A stretch of DNA of 64,000 bases from Anaerolineales bacterium UBA6055 (GTDB taxonomy: Bacteria > Chloroflexota > Anaerolineae > Aggregatilineales > Phototrophicaceae): assembly GCA_002428985.1 (NCBI GenBank), contig DIYL01000018.1:36050-100049 (forward strand). The letters are read 5' to 3'. Shown here piece by piece: positions 49,865 through 57,687 of the stretch. The position numbers and the translations under genes are program-made. The stretch's first letter is position 1. Every line of letters starts with the position of its first letter. The notes under the pieces are model-generated. The model was not told where the DNA came from. It searched no databases and saw only the letters and a list, made by a program, of their open reading frames with translations.

Positions 49865-52494
49865 CATGACTTGTCATGGTTAAGCATATCCTGTGTGATC
49901 AATTGCTGTAAATAATATTGTTCGTCTTGCTCAGTGGCAATATCTTGATCAATCCATCCAGCACGAAGTTGATCCAAAATAGCTTTGTATTGGGGACCTG
50001 GCTTCAGCCCCATATGTTTAAGATCATTGCCGTTGATGATAGGCTTTTGATGTCGCCATTGATTCATATAATTCTCTATAATTTCTTGTTTGGCTCTTTG
50101 GCCCGTAAGACTTAACCATGCGACTTCTAGCGCAAGCGGTGGCAAATTTTCTAGATTATGTGTAAGCTCACTGGCTTTAAGTGCTGGATTCACAAATTTT
50201 TCAGATTGACTCAGTATTTTGGCAGTTGCTGTCATTGAAGCTATTAAATTGCGCCCAAGGCCTAATCTCTCACAAATTTTGACAACGCTCTCTGGTGGAA
50301 TACCGATCATCATTAGATGCCAATATTTACGTGTAATGTCGTTTTCATCTGTTTTAAATGGGGGTGACTGTGTTCGGCATTTTTCGAAATATTCGCGTAA
50401 GTGAATACTGGTGAGGAAATCTTCATGCAATGCTTCAAAAACTCCCAGTGCTTGTAACTTCTGAATGCCTCGTTCTGGTGTGTCTTCACGCAAAATAAGC
50501 GTGATCTCATTCTGGATCCGTTCGCCGGTAATACGCTTGAGCATAGGAAGTGCGCCTTTGACGAGGTCAGCTGTACGTGGCTCAATCACAAAATGTAATC
50601 GCTCTGAAAAGCGTACAGCCCTTAAAATTCGTGTTGGATCATCAACAAAACTCAGGCTGTGCAATACACGGATAAGACCTTCTTCTAAATCTTCCATTCC
50701 GCCATAAAAGTCAAGGATGCGCCACATTTGTTGCGTCGGGCTGAGTTGAACAGCAAGTGTATTCATTGTAAAGTCACGACGTTGCAAATCAAGTTTTATA
50801 CTACTGCTATACACTGTTGGTAGGGCTGTTGGTTGTTCATAATACTCAAAGCGCGCTGTGGCGAAGTCAATATGATGTGGGATATCATCTAATGAGAGAT
50901 CCAGTATTTCAGATACTTCATCGTCTAAAATCCACTTGGCTGTACCGAAAGGCTTATGGCTATGGACTGTTCCCTGTAACTCCTCAGCTAGACCCTCTGT
51001 GAATGCAATAGCATCGCCTTCAACTACAAAATCAATATCCAGATTTTTGCGTTGAAGAAGAATGTCTCTAACCACACCACCAACCATGTAGATAGACGTG
51101 TTCGATGATTGTGCGTGTGATGCAATGACTGTAATGAGCTGTGCTACTGGCTCACCTAAAATTGCTACAAGAGACTCTGGTGAGATTTCTGGTATTTCAT
51201 TGGATGTATTGGGGTGTGTTCGTGCCCAATGTTTGATCAAGTCAGTGCGCGTTACAATTCCTATGGGTTTACCATCGTTGTCTACGACTGGAATTTGGCC
51301 CCAACCACTGTTAACCATCAACTGTTCCAGTGCTGAAACGGAGTCGTTTTCTGTTAGGGTAACTTCTCCCTGTATCATGACATCTTGAATGCGTATCGTT
51401 CTGAGTTGATGTTCGGCGGCGCGGTCGGCATCTCGGCGTGTCAATAAGCCGACGATTCGATTATCCTTAACGACAGGATAACCTTCATGACCAACACGCC
51501 GTATAAAACTGAGTTTATCTTCTAACATATCATTGGCGTCAAGGTATTGCAATCCACGCGACATTAAATCTTCGATACGGACAGCTGGTCTGATACTATC
51601 TCGTAAGTCTGACCAGATTTGCTCCGTAATTTGTGTTAAGTCCTGTTGTTTGATTGATGCGGCAGATGCGCGGGGGTGTCCACCACCACCGAAACTTTCT
51701 GCAATGAGGCTGACATCTATATCATCGGTTCGGCTACGCGCGACAAGTTGTGTTTTCTTAGGCATTTCCACAATCGTGAAGATTGCACTGCTATCCCAAA
51801 TGTCAATAAGGCGATGGGTAACCGCAGCAATCCCTTCAATATAATCCGGCATTGTGACCGAGGCAACGGTTATTGAATGACCCTGTAAGTTACGATGCGA
51901 TGCGGATTTGAGAAGTTTGTCAAATAATGATTGTTGAATATCCGTCAAGGGCAGTGTTAAAAAACGTCGAATTGTATTTAAAACTGCACCATTTTTTAAT
52001 AGCCACGATACAGCCGTCACATCACGTGGTGTTGTACTACTAAAGGTCAACATGCCGGTATCTGCATAGATCCCAAGTGCAAGTAATGTGGCTTCAAGTG
52101 AACTCAGGCTAATTTTTTGTTTGCGAAGCCGTTCCACAATTAATGTACTGGCTGATCCGATAACTTCACCTTCCCAAGTTTCATGAGGTTTTAGGTCTCG
52201 CTCTAATGGGTGATGGTCTATGATAAGTGTGGGAGTATTAGCACGTGTTCCTTTGACTGATTGATAGGTGTCAGTGTCTGTTAAGATAATTTGCTCTATT
52301 TTACCCTGACCTTTTCCCCACTCTTTCTGGTTTATAAAGGGTAGGGCATTTTTATAAAGGTGCAGAAATTCCTCTACGGGACGATGAATGTTGCGAGGTA
52401 GTATTGGGATTGCATCAGGAAATAATTTTGATGCCCCGAGCATAGACCCAAGTGCATCAAAATCAGCATTTTCGTGTGTCAGTATGATTCTCAT
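49864..52494 (-). CDS. DHH-DHHA1 / CBS / CCA-adding nucleotidyltransferase fusion
   Basis: An 876-residue multidomain protein. Residues about 1-310: DHH phosphoesterase with HENADFDALGS, LIIDHHPLERD and the DHHA1 motif FGGGGHPRASAASI. About 315-435: two CBS domains (IEDLMSRGLQYLDAND; IQDVMIQGEVTLTEND). About 460-876: class II tRNA nucleotidyltransferase/poly(A) polymerase with VGGVVRDILLQRKNLDIDF as the GG-x8-DxD-type catalytic motif, then LQRRDFTMNTLAVQL and DDPTRILRAVRFSERL. Such fusions occur in Chloroflexota, Deinococcus, Aquifex and others and may add A or CCA to tRNA ends. CBS pairs may sense adenine nucleotides. The ATG at 52494 is preferred; TTG at 52506 is in frame. The next gene overlaps its end. 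Confidence 0.93.
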   Translation of the reverse strand: MRIILTHENADFDALGSMLGASKLFPDAIPILPRNIHRPVEEFLHLYKNALPFINQKEWGKGQGKIEQIILTDTDTYQSVKGTRANTPTLIIDHHPLERDLKPHETWEGEVIGSASTLIVERLRKQKISLSSLEATLLALGIYADTGMLTFSSTTPRDVTAVSWLLKNGAVLNTIRRFLTLPLTDIQQSLFDKLLKSASHRNLQGHSITVASVTMPDYIEGIAAVTHRLIDIWDSSAIFTIVEMPKKTQLVARSRTDDIDVSLIAESFGGGGHPRASAASIKQQDLTQITEQIWSDLRDSIRPAVRIEDLMSRGLQYLDANDMLEDKLSFIRRVGHEGYPVVKDNRIVGLLTRRDADRAAEHQLRTIRIQDVMIQGEVTLTENDSVSALEQLMVNSGWGQIPVVDNDGKPIGIVTRTDLIKHWARTHPNTSNEIPEISPESLVAILGEPVAQLITVIASHAQSSNTSIYMVGGVVRDILLQRKNLDIDFVVEGDAIAFTEGLAEELQGTVHSHKPFGTAKWILDDEVSEILDLSLDDIPHHIDFATARFEYYEQPTALPTVYSSSIKLDLQRRDFTMNTLAVQLSPTQQMWRILDFYGGMEDLEEGLIRVLHSLSFVDDPTRILRAVRFSERLHFVIEPRTADLVKGALPMLKRITGERIQNEITLILREDTPERGIQKLQALGVFEALHEDFLTSIHLREYFEKCRTQSPPFKTDENDITRKYWHLMMIGIPPESVVKICERLGLGRNLIASMTATAKILSQSEKFVNPALKASELTHNLENLPPLALEVAWLSLTGQRAKQEIIENYMNQWRHQKPIINGNDLKHMGLKPGPQYKAILDQLRAGWIDQDIATEQDEQYYLQQLITQDMLNHDKS

Positions 52495-52561
52495 GTAGTT
52501 GTCCAATATTGGTGCAAATTTACCCTATTTTAGCGTGCTTTTGTGACATGCACCTGAGAAA

Positions 52562-53419
52562 TTAATAGGAAGCAAGAGGGAATCCATTATCAGCATAAGT
52601 AATGGTTAGATTAGGAGAAGCAAGATAGCTAATTGGCAACTGATAGAGGTCAATTACATTATTTTCACCGACAGCTGATGTCCATAATGCTTTTTCGCTG
52701 ACGGTATGCCATTTAACGAGTGCTAGGTGGACGCGATTATCAACAAGCTGTTGCGCGACTGTTTCGAGGTCTGCTTCTGTGATATTAAGCTCGATACTGA
52801 GTTTGTTCAATTCAGTTACAATTGCGTCATTTTGTGGAATTTCTGTAATATAAAGTTGGAGTAAAAATCCGTCGGGATACCCCATATTGGCAAATTCTGT
52901 TTTGAGGCTGGATAGTTGGATAGTAGAAATTGCCATAGGAATTGAACCACTTATATTTGTCTGGTTGACGATGCGGACACCATCCACACTATTGCGAATC
53001 ATGTCGATAATTGTATCATTGCTGAGGGGGGCAAGGTTTGGATTAATGACAAGGCTAACTGTTGGGATGACAGGTGATTGTATCCAACCCTCAAATTGTC
53101 CATAATCGGCAATCACATCATAATCTGTACCGAGTTGGCTTTCGGGAGTTAGACCAGCTGCAGGTATCAATAAGCCCGATTCGGCTAATAGTGTTTCAAC
53201 TGAGTGCATGCCTTGTGCATTGACTCCCAATACATAGCGGACCGGAGGAGCAAGTGTTTCGGTTGTATTAGGTGTTTCTGTTGGTGGCAGGACATTAGCG
53301 ACAGGTGTTGCTCCGGGCTGACATGCACTGAATAGCATAAGCCCTATGATGTAAATCAAATAGAATCGAAAAGAACGCCCACGTAATGAGCGTTCTTGAT
53401 GTGTTTCAGACATAGTCAT
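52562..53419 (-). CDS. Lipoprotein, function unknown
   Basis: A 285-residue exported protein. After a basic N-terminus (RSLRGRSFRFYL) and a hydrophobic segment it shows the lipobox LFSACQPG, then a Pro/Thr-rich linker of about 30 residues. The remainder is a globular domain with a pattern of alternating beta strands and helices (VIADYGQFEGWIQSPVIP, DGVRIVNQTNISGSI), which resembles periplasmic substrate-binding proteins in outline. I do not recognise the family. It starts 3 nt downstream of the four-helix membrane protein stop, so they are cotranscribed. Confidence 0.72.
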   Translation of the reverse strand: MTMSETHQERSLRGRSFRFYLIYIIGLMLFSACQPGATPVANVLPPTETPNTTETLAPPVRYVLGVNAQGMHSVETLLAESGLLIPAAGLTPESQLGTDYDVIADYGQFEGWIQSPVIPTVSLVINPNLAPLSNDTIIDMIRNSVDGVRIVNQTNISGSIPMAISTIQLSSLKTEFANMGYPDGFLLQLYITEIPQNDAIVTELNKLSIELNITEADLETVAQQLVDNRVHLALVKWHTVSEKALWTSAVGENNVIDLYQLPISYLASPNLTITYADNGFPLASY

Positions 53420-53421
53420 AT

Positions 53422-53814
53422 TTAGAGTGGCTCGACCCAGGGGATAACGAGCTCGCGTTGAATCATGCTTAGAGATGTACTGAAATTAAAGAATCCTAGC
53501 ACGGCATAAGCAAAGGCTGCTGTACGATCATCTCGACCTCGCATGAGGCTGAATAAGCCGGGCATCATCACGGCTAGCCACAGCATGTATAGTACGTAGA
53601 CGACAATACGCCCTGAACGTGGTTGTAAGCCCATTGCAAGCATGACTAGTCCAACGATCAGTGTTACGATTGCTAAACCTGCATATGTCAGGACTGCACC
53701 TACATAGTTACCAGAAACTTCTTGGTTACGTGAAGCAATTGCTACCGCCCAGATTCCCAATGCCAATGAATAGAGAATGTGCATATTAAAGAGGATTTCG
53801 TGTATTGCGTTCAT
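53422..53814 (-). CDS. Four-helix membrane protein, function unknown
   Basis: A 130-residue protein with about four hydrophobic helices (about 8-28, 40-62, 68-88, 98-118). The loop QPRSGRIVVYVL and the stretch RGRDDRTAAFAYAVLGFFNF separate the last helices. I know no function for it. It lies just upstream of the lipoprotein gene in transcription order, with 2 nt between, and 63 bp downstream of the UbiA-like gene. Confidence 0.7.
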   Translation of the reverse strand: MNAIHEILFNMHILYSLALGIWAVAIASRNQEVSGNYVGAVLTYAGLAIVTLIVGLVMLAMGLQPRSGRIVVYVLYMLWLAVMMPGLFSLMRGRDDRTAAFAYAVLGFFNFSTSLSMIQRELVIPWVEPL

Positions 53815-53877
53815 ATCATCTCACGTTTGTCTGCTTCGTTATTTGACTCATTTTAACATACTCAGTAAGCCATGAGA

Positions 53878-54804
53878 TTATCCGATGATGAGGAATCCCA
53901 TGCTGGATGCTAACCATGTAAGCGTGACGAGATTCGCGACAAGTAATGCTGGGCGTTGAACATTCCCACCGTCGCTAGCAGGATTACCACGCATATCCAA
54001 TTCCCATGGGAAGATGATTGTTGTGATAATGCCAATTAAAAGAATTGTGCCAAGCCATGCCGGAAATATGCCTTGCGTGATGGCGATACCCATACACACT
54101 AATGCGCCAATAAGCGACGCATAGCTCAAAATTAGGGTCGGTGTTTTACCGAGTAGAACAACAGTATTCTTTAAACCGGCTTCTTTATCGACTTCATAGT
54201 CATCAATCTGATTGTAAAATTGTCCGTATGCTGAGAAAAGAATTGCCGCGATGATAACAAACCATGCATTTTGTGGGTTTGCATTGTATGCGAAATAACC
54301 GGTCATCACCAGTAGACCGCTCAGCATTAAAGCATGTGATACAACATCAGTTATCGGTCGGGCTTTGAGGCGGAATGGGTGTGCTGAATAAAGATAACAA
54401 AGTGCGAGGGTGATACCACCTAAGATTAATGTCCAAATCCCACTGATACCATATAATACGAGAGAAATTCCAAATGTTGCCCATGTTACGATCCAACCCT
54501 CGCGACGAGTCAGAATACCTGCACTGATGACGTTGTGTAGTTTTTTCTTAGGATTCAAAGCATCGTCTGGTGCATCTTCGACATCATTGATCATAAATGC
54601 AAACGCCATAGCTAAAATATTTGCAATAATAACTGCGAATAACCGCCAATCAACCATCGTTTGTGATGCTTCGACGGCTAATAGACCACCCGCCAGCGTT
54701 AGGGGGATTGTGAATGGCACGTGTTCACGCCAGCGGGTTAGGCGGATTACACCATTAATTTTCTCGTCAATTGAACCCGTATATTGGGTAGATGAAACTT
54801 CCAT
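53878..54804 (-). CDS. UbiA family prenyltransferase
   Basis: A 308-residue integral membrane protein with about nine helices. Both Asp-rich motifs of the UbiA superfamily are seen: NDVEDAPDD (first) and NQIDDYEVDKEAG (second). These bind magnesium and the diphosphate of a polyprenyl donor. The family prenylates 4-hydroxybenzoate, DHNA, chlorophyllide, heme or phosphosugars; the acceptor here is unknown, but quinone or heme pathways are plausible. The ATG at 54804 has GAGG 5-6 nt upstream and is used; an upstream in-frame start at 54861 lacks one. It is divergent from the M1-like peptidase gene. Confidence 0.92.
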   Translation of the reverse strand: MEVSSTQYTGSIDEKINGVIRLTRWREHVPFTIPLTLAGGLLAVEASQTMVDWRLFAVIIANILAMAFAFMINDVEDAPDDALNPKKKLHNVISAGILTRREGWIVTWATFGISLVLYGISGIWTLILGGITLALCYLYSAHPFRLKARPITDVVSHALMLSGLLVMTGYFAYNANPQNAWFVIIAAILFSAYGQFYNQIDDYEVDKEAGLKNTVVLLGKTPTLILSYASLIGALVCMGIAITQGIFPAWLGTILLIGIITTIIFPWELDMRGNPASDGGNVQRPALLVANLVTLTWLASSMGFLIIG

Positions 54805-54946
54805 ATATCCTCTGTCTGATAATTTAGTTTGCAAGGCTAAGTATCTCGTGAAGGATAACACAAGTTTGAAGTTTGCGTTACGGTAATCGGGAAAATTGTG
54901 CGAAACCTACATTGTCTTAGATTGTATCCACCTGTATCATTCAGAT

Positions 54947-56578
54947 ATGAAACAGTTGATTTTTTCTTACATTGCACTCGTCATCTTGTTAGCAGGATGT
55001 AATTTAAATACAACAGCACCAACCCCAACGGCTATCCCGCCTGCCAATGGTGGAAACATCCGTGTGGCACAGGTTCAAATCACACCTGCACCCACACAAG
55101 CGCGTGTTCTACAAGCAATTCCAACAAAAACAATTACCTCAACCCCGACATTATCACCTTCTGAAACGCCAATCCCATATCAATGTGGGGAGGATGATGA
55201 AACACAATCGGCGCGACGTGTCTCTGCTGTGGTGAATGTGGATTATGGAGCAAAAACTGCACATGTTGATGAGTTAATTACGTTTGTCAATCGAGAAGAA
55301 ATTGCGCTTGAATCTATTATTTTAGATATACAGGCAAACCAATGGCCAGAAGGGTTTACACTAGAGGGACTGTCTGTAAATGATGAGGTAATCCCACATA
55401 CCTTAGAGGTGAATCGACTTGAAATTCCATTAACGGTTCCGTTAGAGACAGGGTGTCAGGTTGCGATTAAATTGAGTTTTAGGTTGCAACCGAATCAGAT
55501 TCGTGATGGTCTGAGTGCATATCGAGGATTCTTCGGATATAGTCCGCGTCAGTTGAATATGTCGCATTTCTTGCCTGTTGTCGCTGCACGTGTTAACGGT
55601 GCATGGTTAATTCACGAGCCTATTGGGATTGGTGAGCAAATTGTATATGACACTGTGGATTGGGATGTTATTGTCAGTGTGGAAAATGCAAGTGATACAT
55701 TACAACTTGCAGCACCCGGTAATATGGTGGAAATTGATGAATTACGATGGCAGGTGACGTTACCGAAATCTCGTGATTTTGCAATTAGTATGAGTGAGAA
55801 TTTTGTTCTTCAACAGGTTCAAACTCCAAGTGGTGTGACGATAGCTGTGTATACCTTCCCTGACGCTGTAACTAATGTCAATGGGGTTCGGGTTGATGCT
55901 GGCGTACATACTATGGACGAGACTCTCAAATCCATGATCTTGTTTGAGCGATTGTTTGGTGATTATCCATATGAACGATTTGTAGTTGTTCAAGGGGATT
56001 TCCCTGATGGTATGGAATTTACTGGATTGGTCTATGTCGGTACAGCATGGTTTTACTATTTTGATGGAACTCACTATAATTATCTGACATTAATCACAGT
56101 GCATGAAGTTGCGCATCAATGGTGGTATGCGAAGGTCGGCAATGATGCGGCATTAAACCCATGGTTAGATGAAGCACTGGCAACGTATAGTGAATACTTA
56201 TACATTGAACAATATTACCCCAATGATAAGAATTGGTGGTGGACATTCCGAGTGGCTGATTTTGTCCCGCAGGGGAATGTGGATAGTACTGTCTACGAGT
56301 TCACTACAGCACGTGAGTATATTAATGCTGTTTATTTGCGCGGTGTACAGATGCTACAAAACTTGCGTGAGGATATTGGTGATACTGCTTTCTTTGAATT
56401 GTTGTGGGAATATAGTCATGTTGGCGATGGTGTGATTGCTAATCCTGCAACATTTTGGACACAACTGACTGCTGAACAGATTCGTTTATCACAACAAACA
56501 CGTAATGATTTCTTAGGCGATCCCAATGTTGCTTCATTCTTTGTCGGTGTGGAATTAGAAGATAACTCCGGTGAATAG
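54947..56578 (+). CDS. M1-like zinc metallopeptidase, lipoprotein
   Basis: A 543-residue exported protein. The signal peptide ends in the lipobox LLAGC, followed by a Thr/Pro-rich linker of about 60 residues. The N-terminal beta domain has FVNREEIALESIILDIQ and related strands. The catalytic domain has the gluzincin motif HEVAHQWW and a Glu exactly 18 residues after the second His (DEALATYSEYL), so HExxH-x18-E is intact, giving full zinc coordination. The preceding GAMEN-like motif appears as DGMEFTGLVYVG. It probably acts as a surface aminopeptidase. The ATG at 54947 is chosen because the signal peptide starts there; a GTG at 54896 is unlikely. Confidence 0.92.
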   Translation: MKQLIFSYIALVILLAGCNLNTTAPTPTAIPPANGGNIRVAQVQITPAPTQARVLQAIPTKTITSTPTLSPSETPIPYQCGEDDETQSARRVSAVVNVDYGAKTAHVDELITFVNREEIALESIILDIQANQWPEGFTLEGLSVNDEVIPHTLEVNRLEIPLTVPLETGCQVAIKLSFRLQPNQIRDGLSAYRGFFGYSPRQLNMSHFLPVVAARVNGAWLIHEPIGIGEQIVYDTVDWDVIVSVENASDTLQLAAPGNMVEIDELRWQVTLPKSRDFAISMSENFVLQQVQTPSGVTIAVYTFPDAVTNVNGVRVDAGVHTMDETLKSMILFERLFGDYPYERFVVVQGDFPDGMEFTGLVYVGTAWFYYFDGTHYNYLTLITVHEVAHQWWYAKVGNDAALNPWLDEALATYSEYLYIEQYYPNDKNWWWTFRVADFVPQGNVDSTVYEFTTAREYINAVYLRGVQMLQNLREDIGDTAFFELLWEYSHVGDGVIANPATFWTQLTAEQIRLSQQTRNDFLGDPNVASFFVGVELEDNSGE

Positions 56579-56710
56579 TTTCTCAACCTATTCCGGATAC
56601 TATAAGATACATTAAACGATAAATTGTTTTAGTATTTTTACTATTCATAAGTTCAATACGGGTTATAATATTCCAAGAGAAAGTACATGGTACATCCTTT
56701 GGAGTTTATT

Positions 56711-57595
56711 ATGTCTGTGTTGAATCAGTCTATTGCAGAATTTCTGCGTCACATCCCTCAGTCGAATCAAAACAAACAAACTATATGTGAGATTACCCAA
56801 GCAGTAAACAGTGATGGTGATATACAGATGTTATATGGTGTTGTTTGGATGCTTTCTGTTTTGGGAATTGTTCGCCTTGATGAGACGAATCCTACGAGTG
56901 AAGCATTGATACAGGCTTCATCACAAACAGCGAAATATGCATTAATGAGTATTGCCGATTATATTGAGCGTGATGCGACAATTATCAATGATTGGTCAAC
57001 ACGTGGTATTCAAGAGAATATTCTAGGAAATGGTGCGACGTTCTTACAGGCTTTGGAACAGGCAAGGCTTGATCGTTTTGAGGATATACGACCATCGCGT
57101 CGTGTTAAAGTTGCACAGGTGTTCATCAAACGGATTAATCCGCAGACAGACAAGCACGAATTATTATTCCAATTTGATGAAAATGCTAACCAATATCAAT
57201 TGATTGGTGGGCGATGGTCAGAAAAAGATGGTGATGATTTAGAAGTGACGATCGTACGTGAGATTGACGAAGAGCTTCCGCTTAATCAATTACCATATCC
57301 AGAGACCTATCAATTGGATCTGTTATTAGAAAATTTTGCTGTGAATGGCGCAATTTCATCGACATTTGGCGCATTAACGCATTATACATTTTGGTTTTAT
57401 CACATGGCACACCTTATGGTCGATCTTAAACTGCAACCAGAAGATCATTGGGTATCACTTGACATGGTATTGAATGGTGTTGTTCTAAAAGATGGTGAAC
57501 GATACCCGTTTGCGAATGCAGATATTTTCCAACGTATCGATAAGGCATTGCCGAAGGGTTTGTTAGGGCTACCTGTCAGTCGTGTTAATTCTTAA
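56711..57595 (+). CDS. Nudix hydrolase-like protein with N-terminal helical domain
   Basis: A 294-residue protein. The N-terminal 120 residues are helical and resemble a winged-helix pattern (LYGVVWMLSVLGIVRLDE). The C-terminal part (about 130-285) is a Nudix fold with the box core VREIDEELP; the preceding GGRWSEKDGDD differs from the standard GX5E spacing, so the box is atypical. RRVKVAQVFIKRINP is the first strand. Substrate unknown; such fusions can be ligand-sensing regulators. The ATG at 56711 is preferred (TGGAG 6-7 nt upstream) to one at 56687. A 130-bp A/T-rich gap precedes it. Confidence 0.75.
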   Translation: MSVLNQSIAEFLRHIPQSNQNKQTICEITQAVNSDGDIQMLYGVVWMLSVLGIVRLDETNPTSEALIQASSQTAKYALMSIADYIERDATIINDWSTRGIQENILGNGATFLQALEQARLDRFEDIRPSRRVKVAQVFIKRINPQTDKHELLFQFDENANQYQLIGGRWSEKDGDDLEVTIVREIDEELPLNQLPYPETYQLDLLLENFAVNGAISSTFGALTHYTFWFYHMAHLMVDLKLQPEDHWVSLDMVLNGVVLKDGERYPFANADIFQRIDKALPKGLLGLPVSRVNS

Positions 57596-57612
57596 AATTG
57601 CTCTATTATCTG

Positions 57613-57641
57613 TTTCCAGTTTGTCTAAAGTTCGCTAGAAT
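57613..57641 (+). promoter_or_regulatory. candidate promoter of ppc
   Basis: TTTCCA (57613-57618, four of six) and TAGAAT (57636-57641, five of six) are 17 nt apart. Transcription would start near 57648, giving a leader of about 40 nt. The dyad GTAAC-N6-GTTAC (57643-57658) covers that point and may be an operator. Confidence 0.45.
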
Positions 57642-57642
57642 C

Positions 57643-57658
57643 GTAACTTAAACGTTAC
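57643..57658. promoter_or_regulatory. small inverted repeat over the predicted ppc start point
   Basis: GTAAC-N6-GTTAC, a perfect 5-bp dyad placed just after the predicted -10 and over the start of transcription. A short dyad like this can arise by chance, and only its place makes it worth noting. Confidence 0.3.
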
Positions 57659-57687
57659 AGGACTTACAAGACGATGGGAATAAGGAT

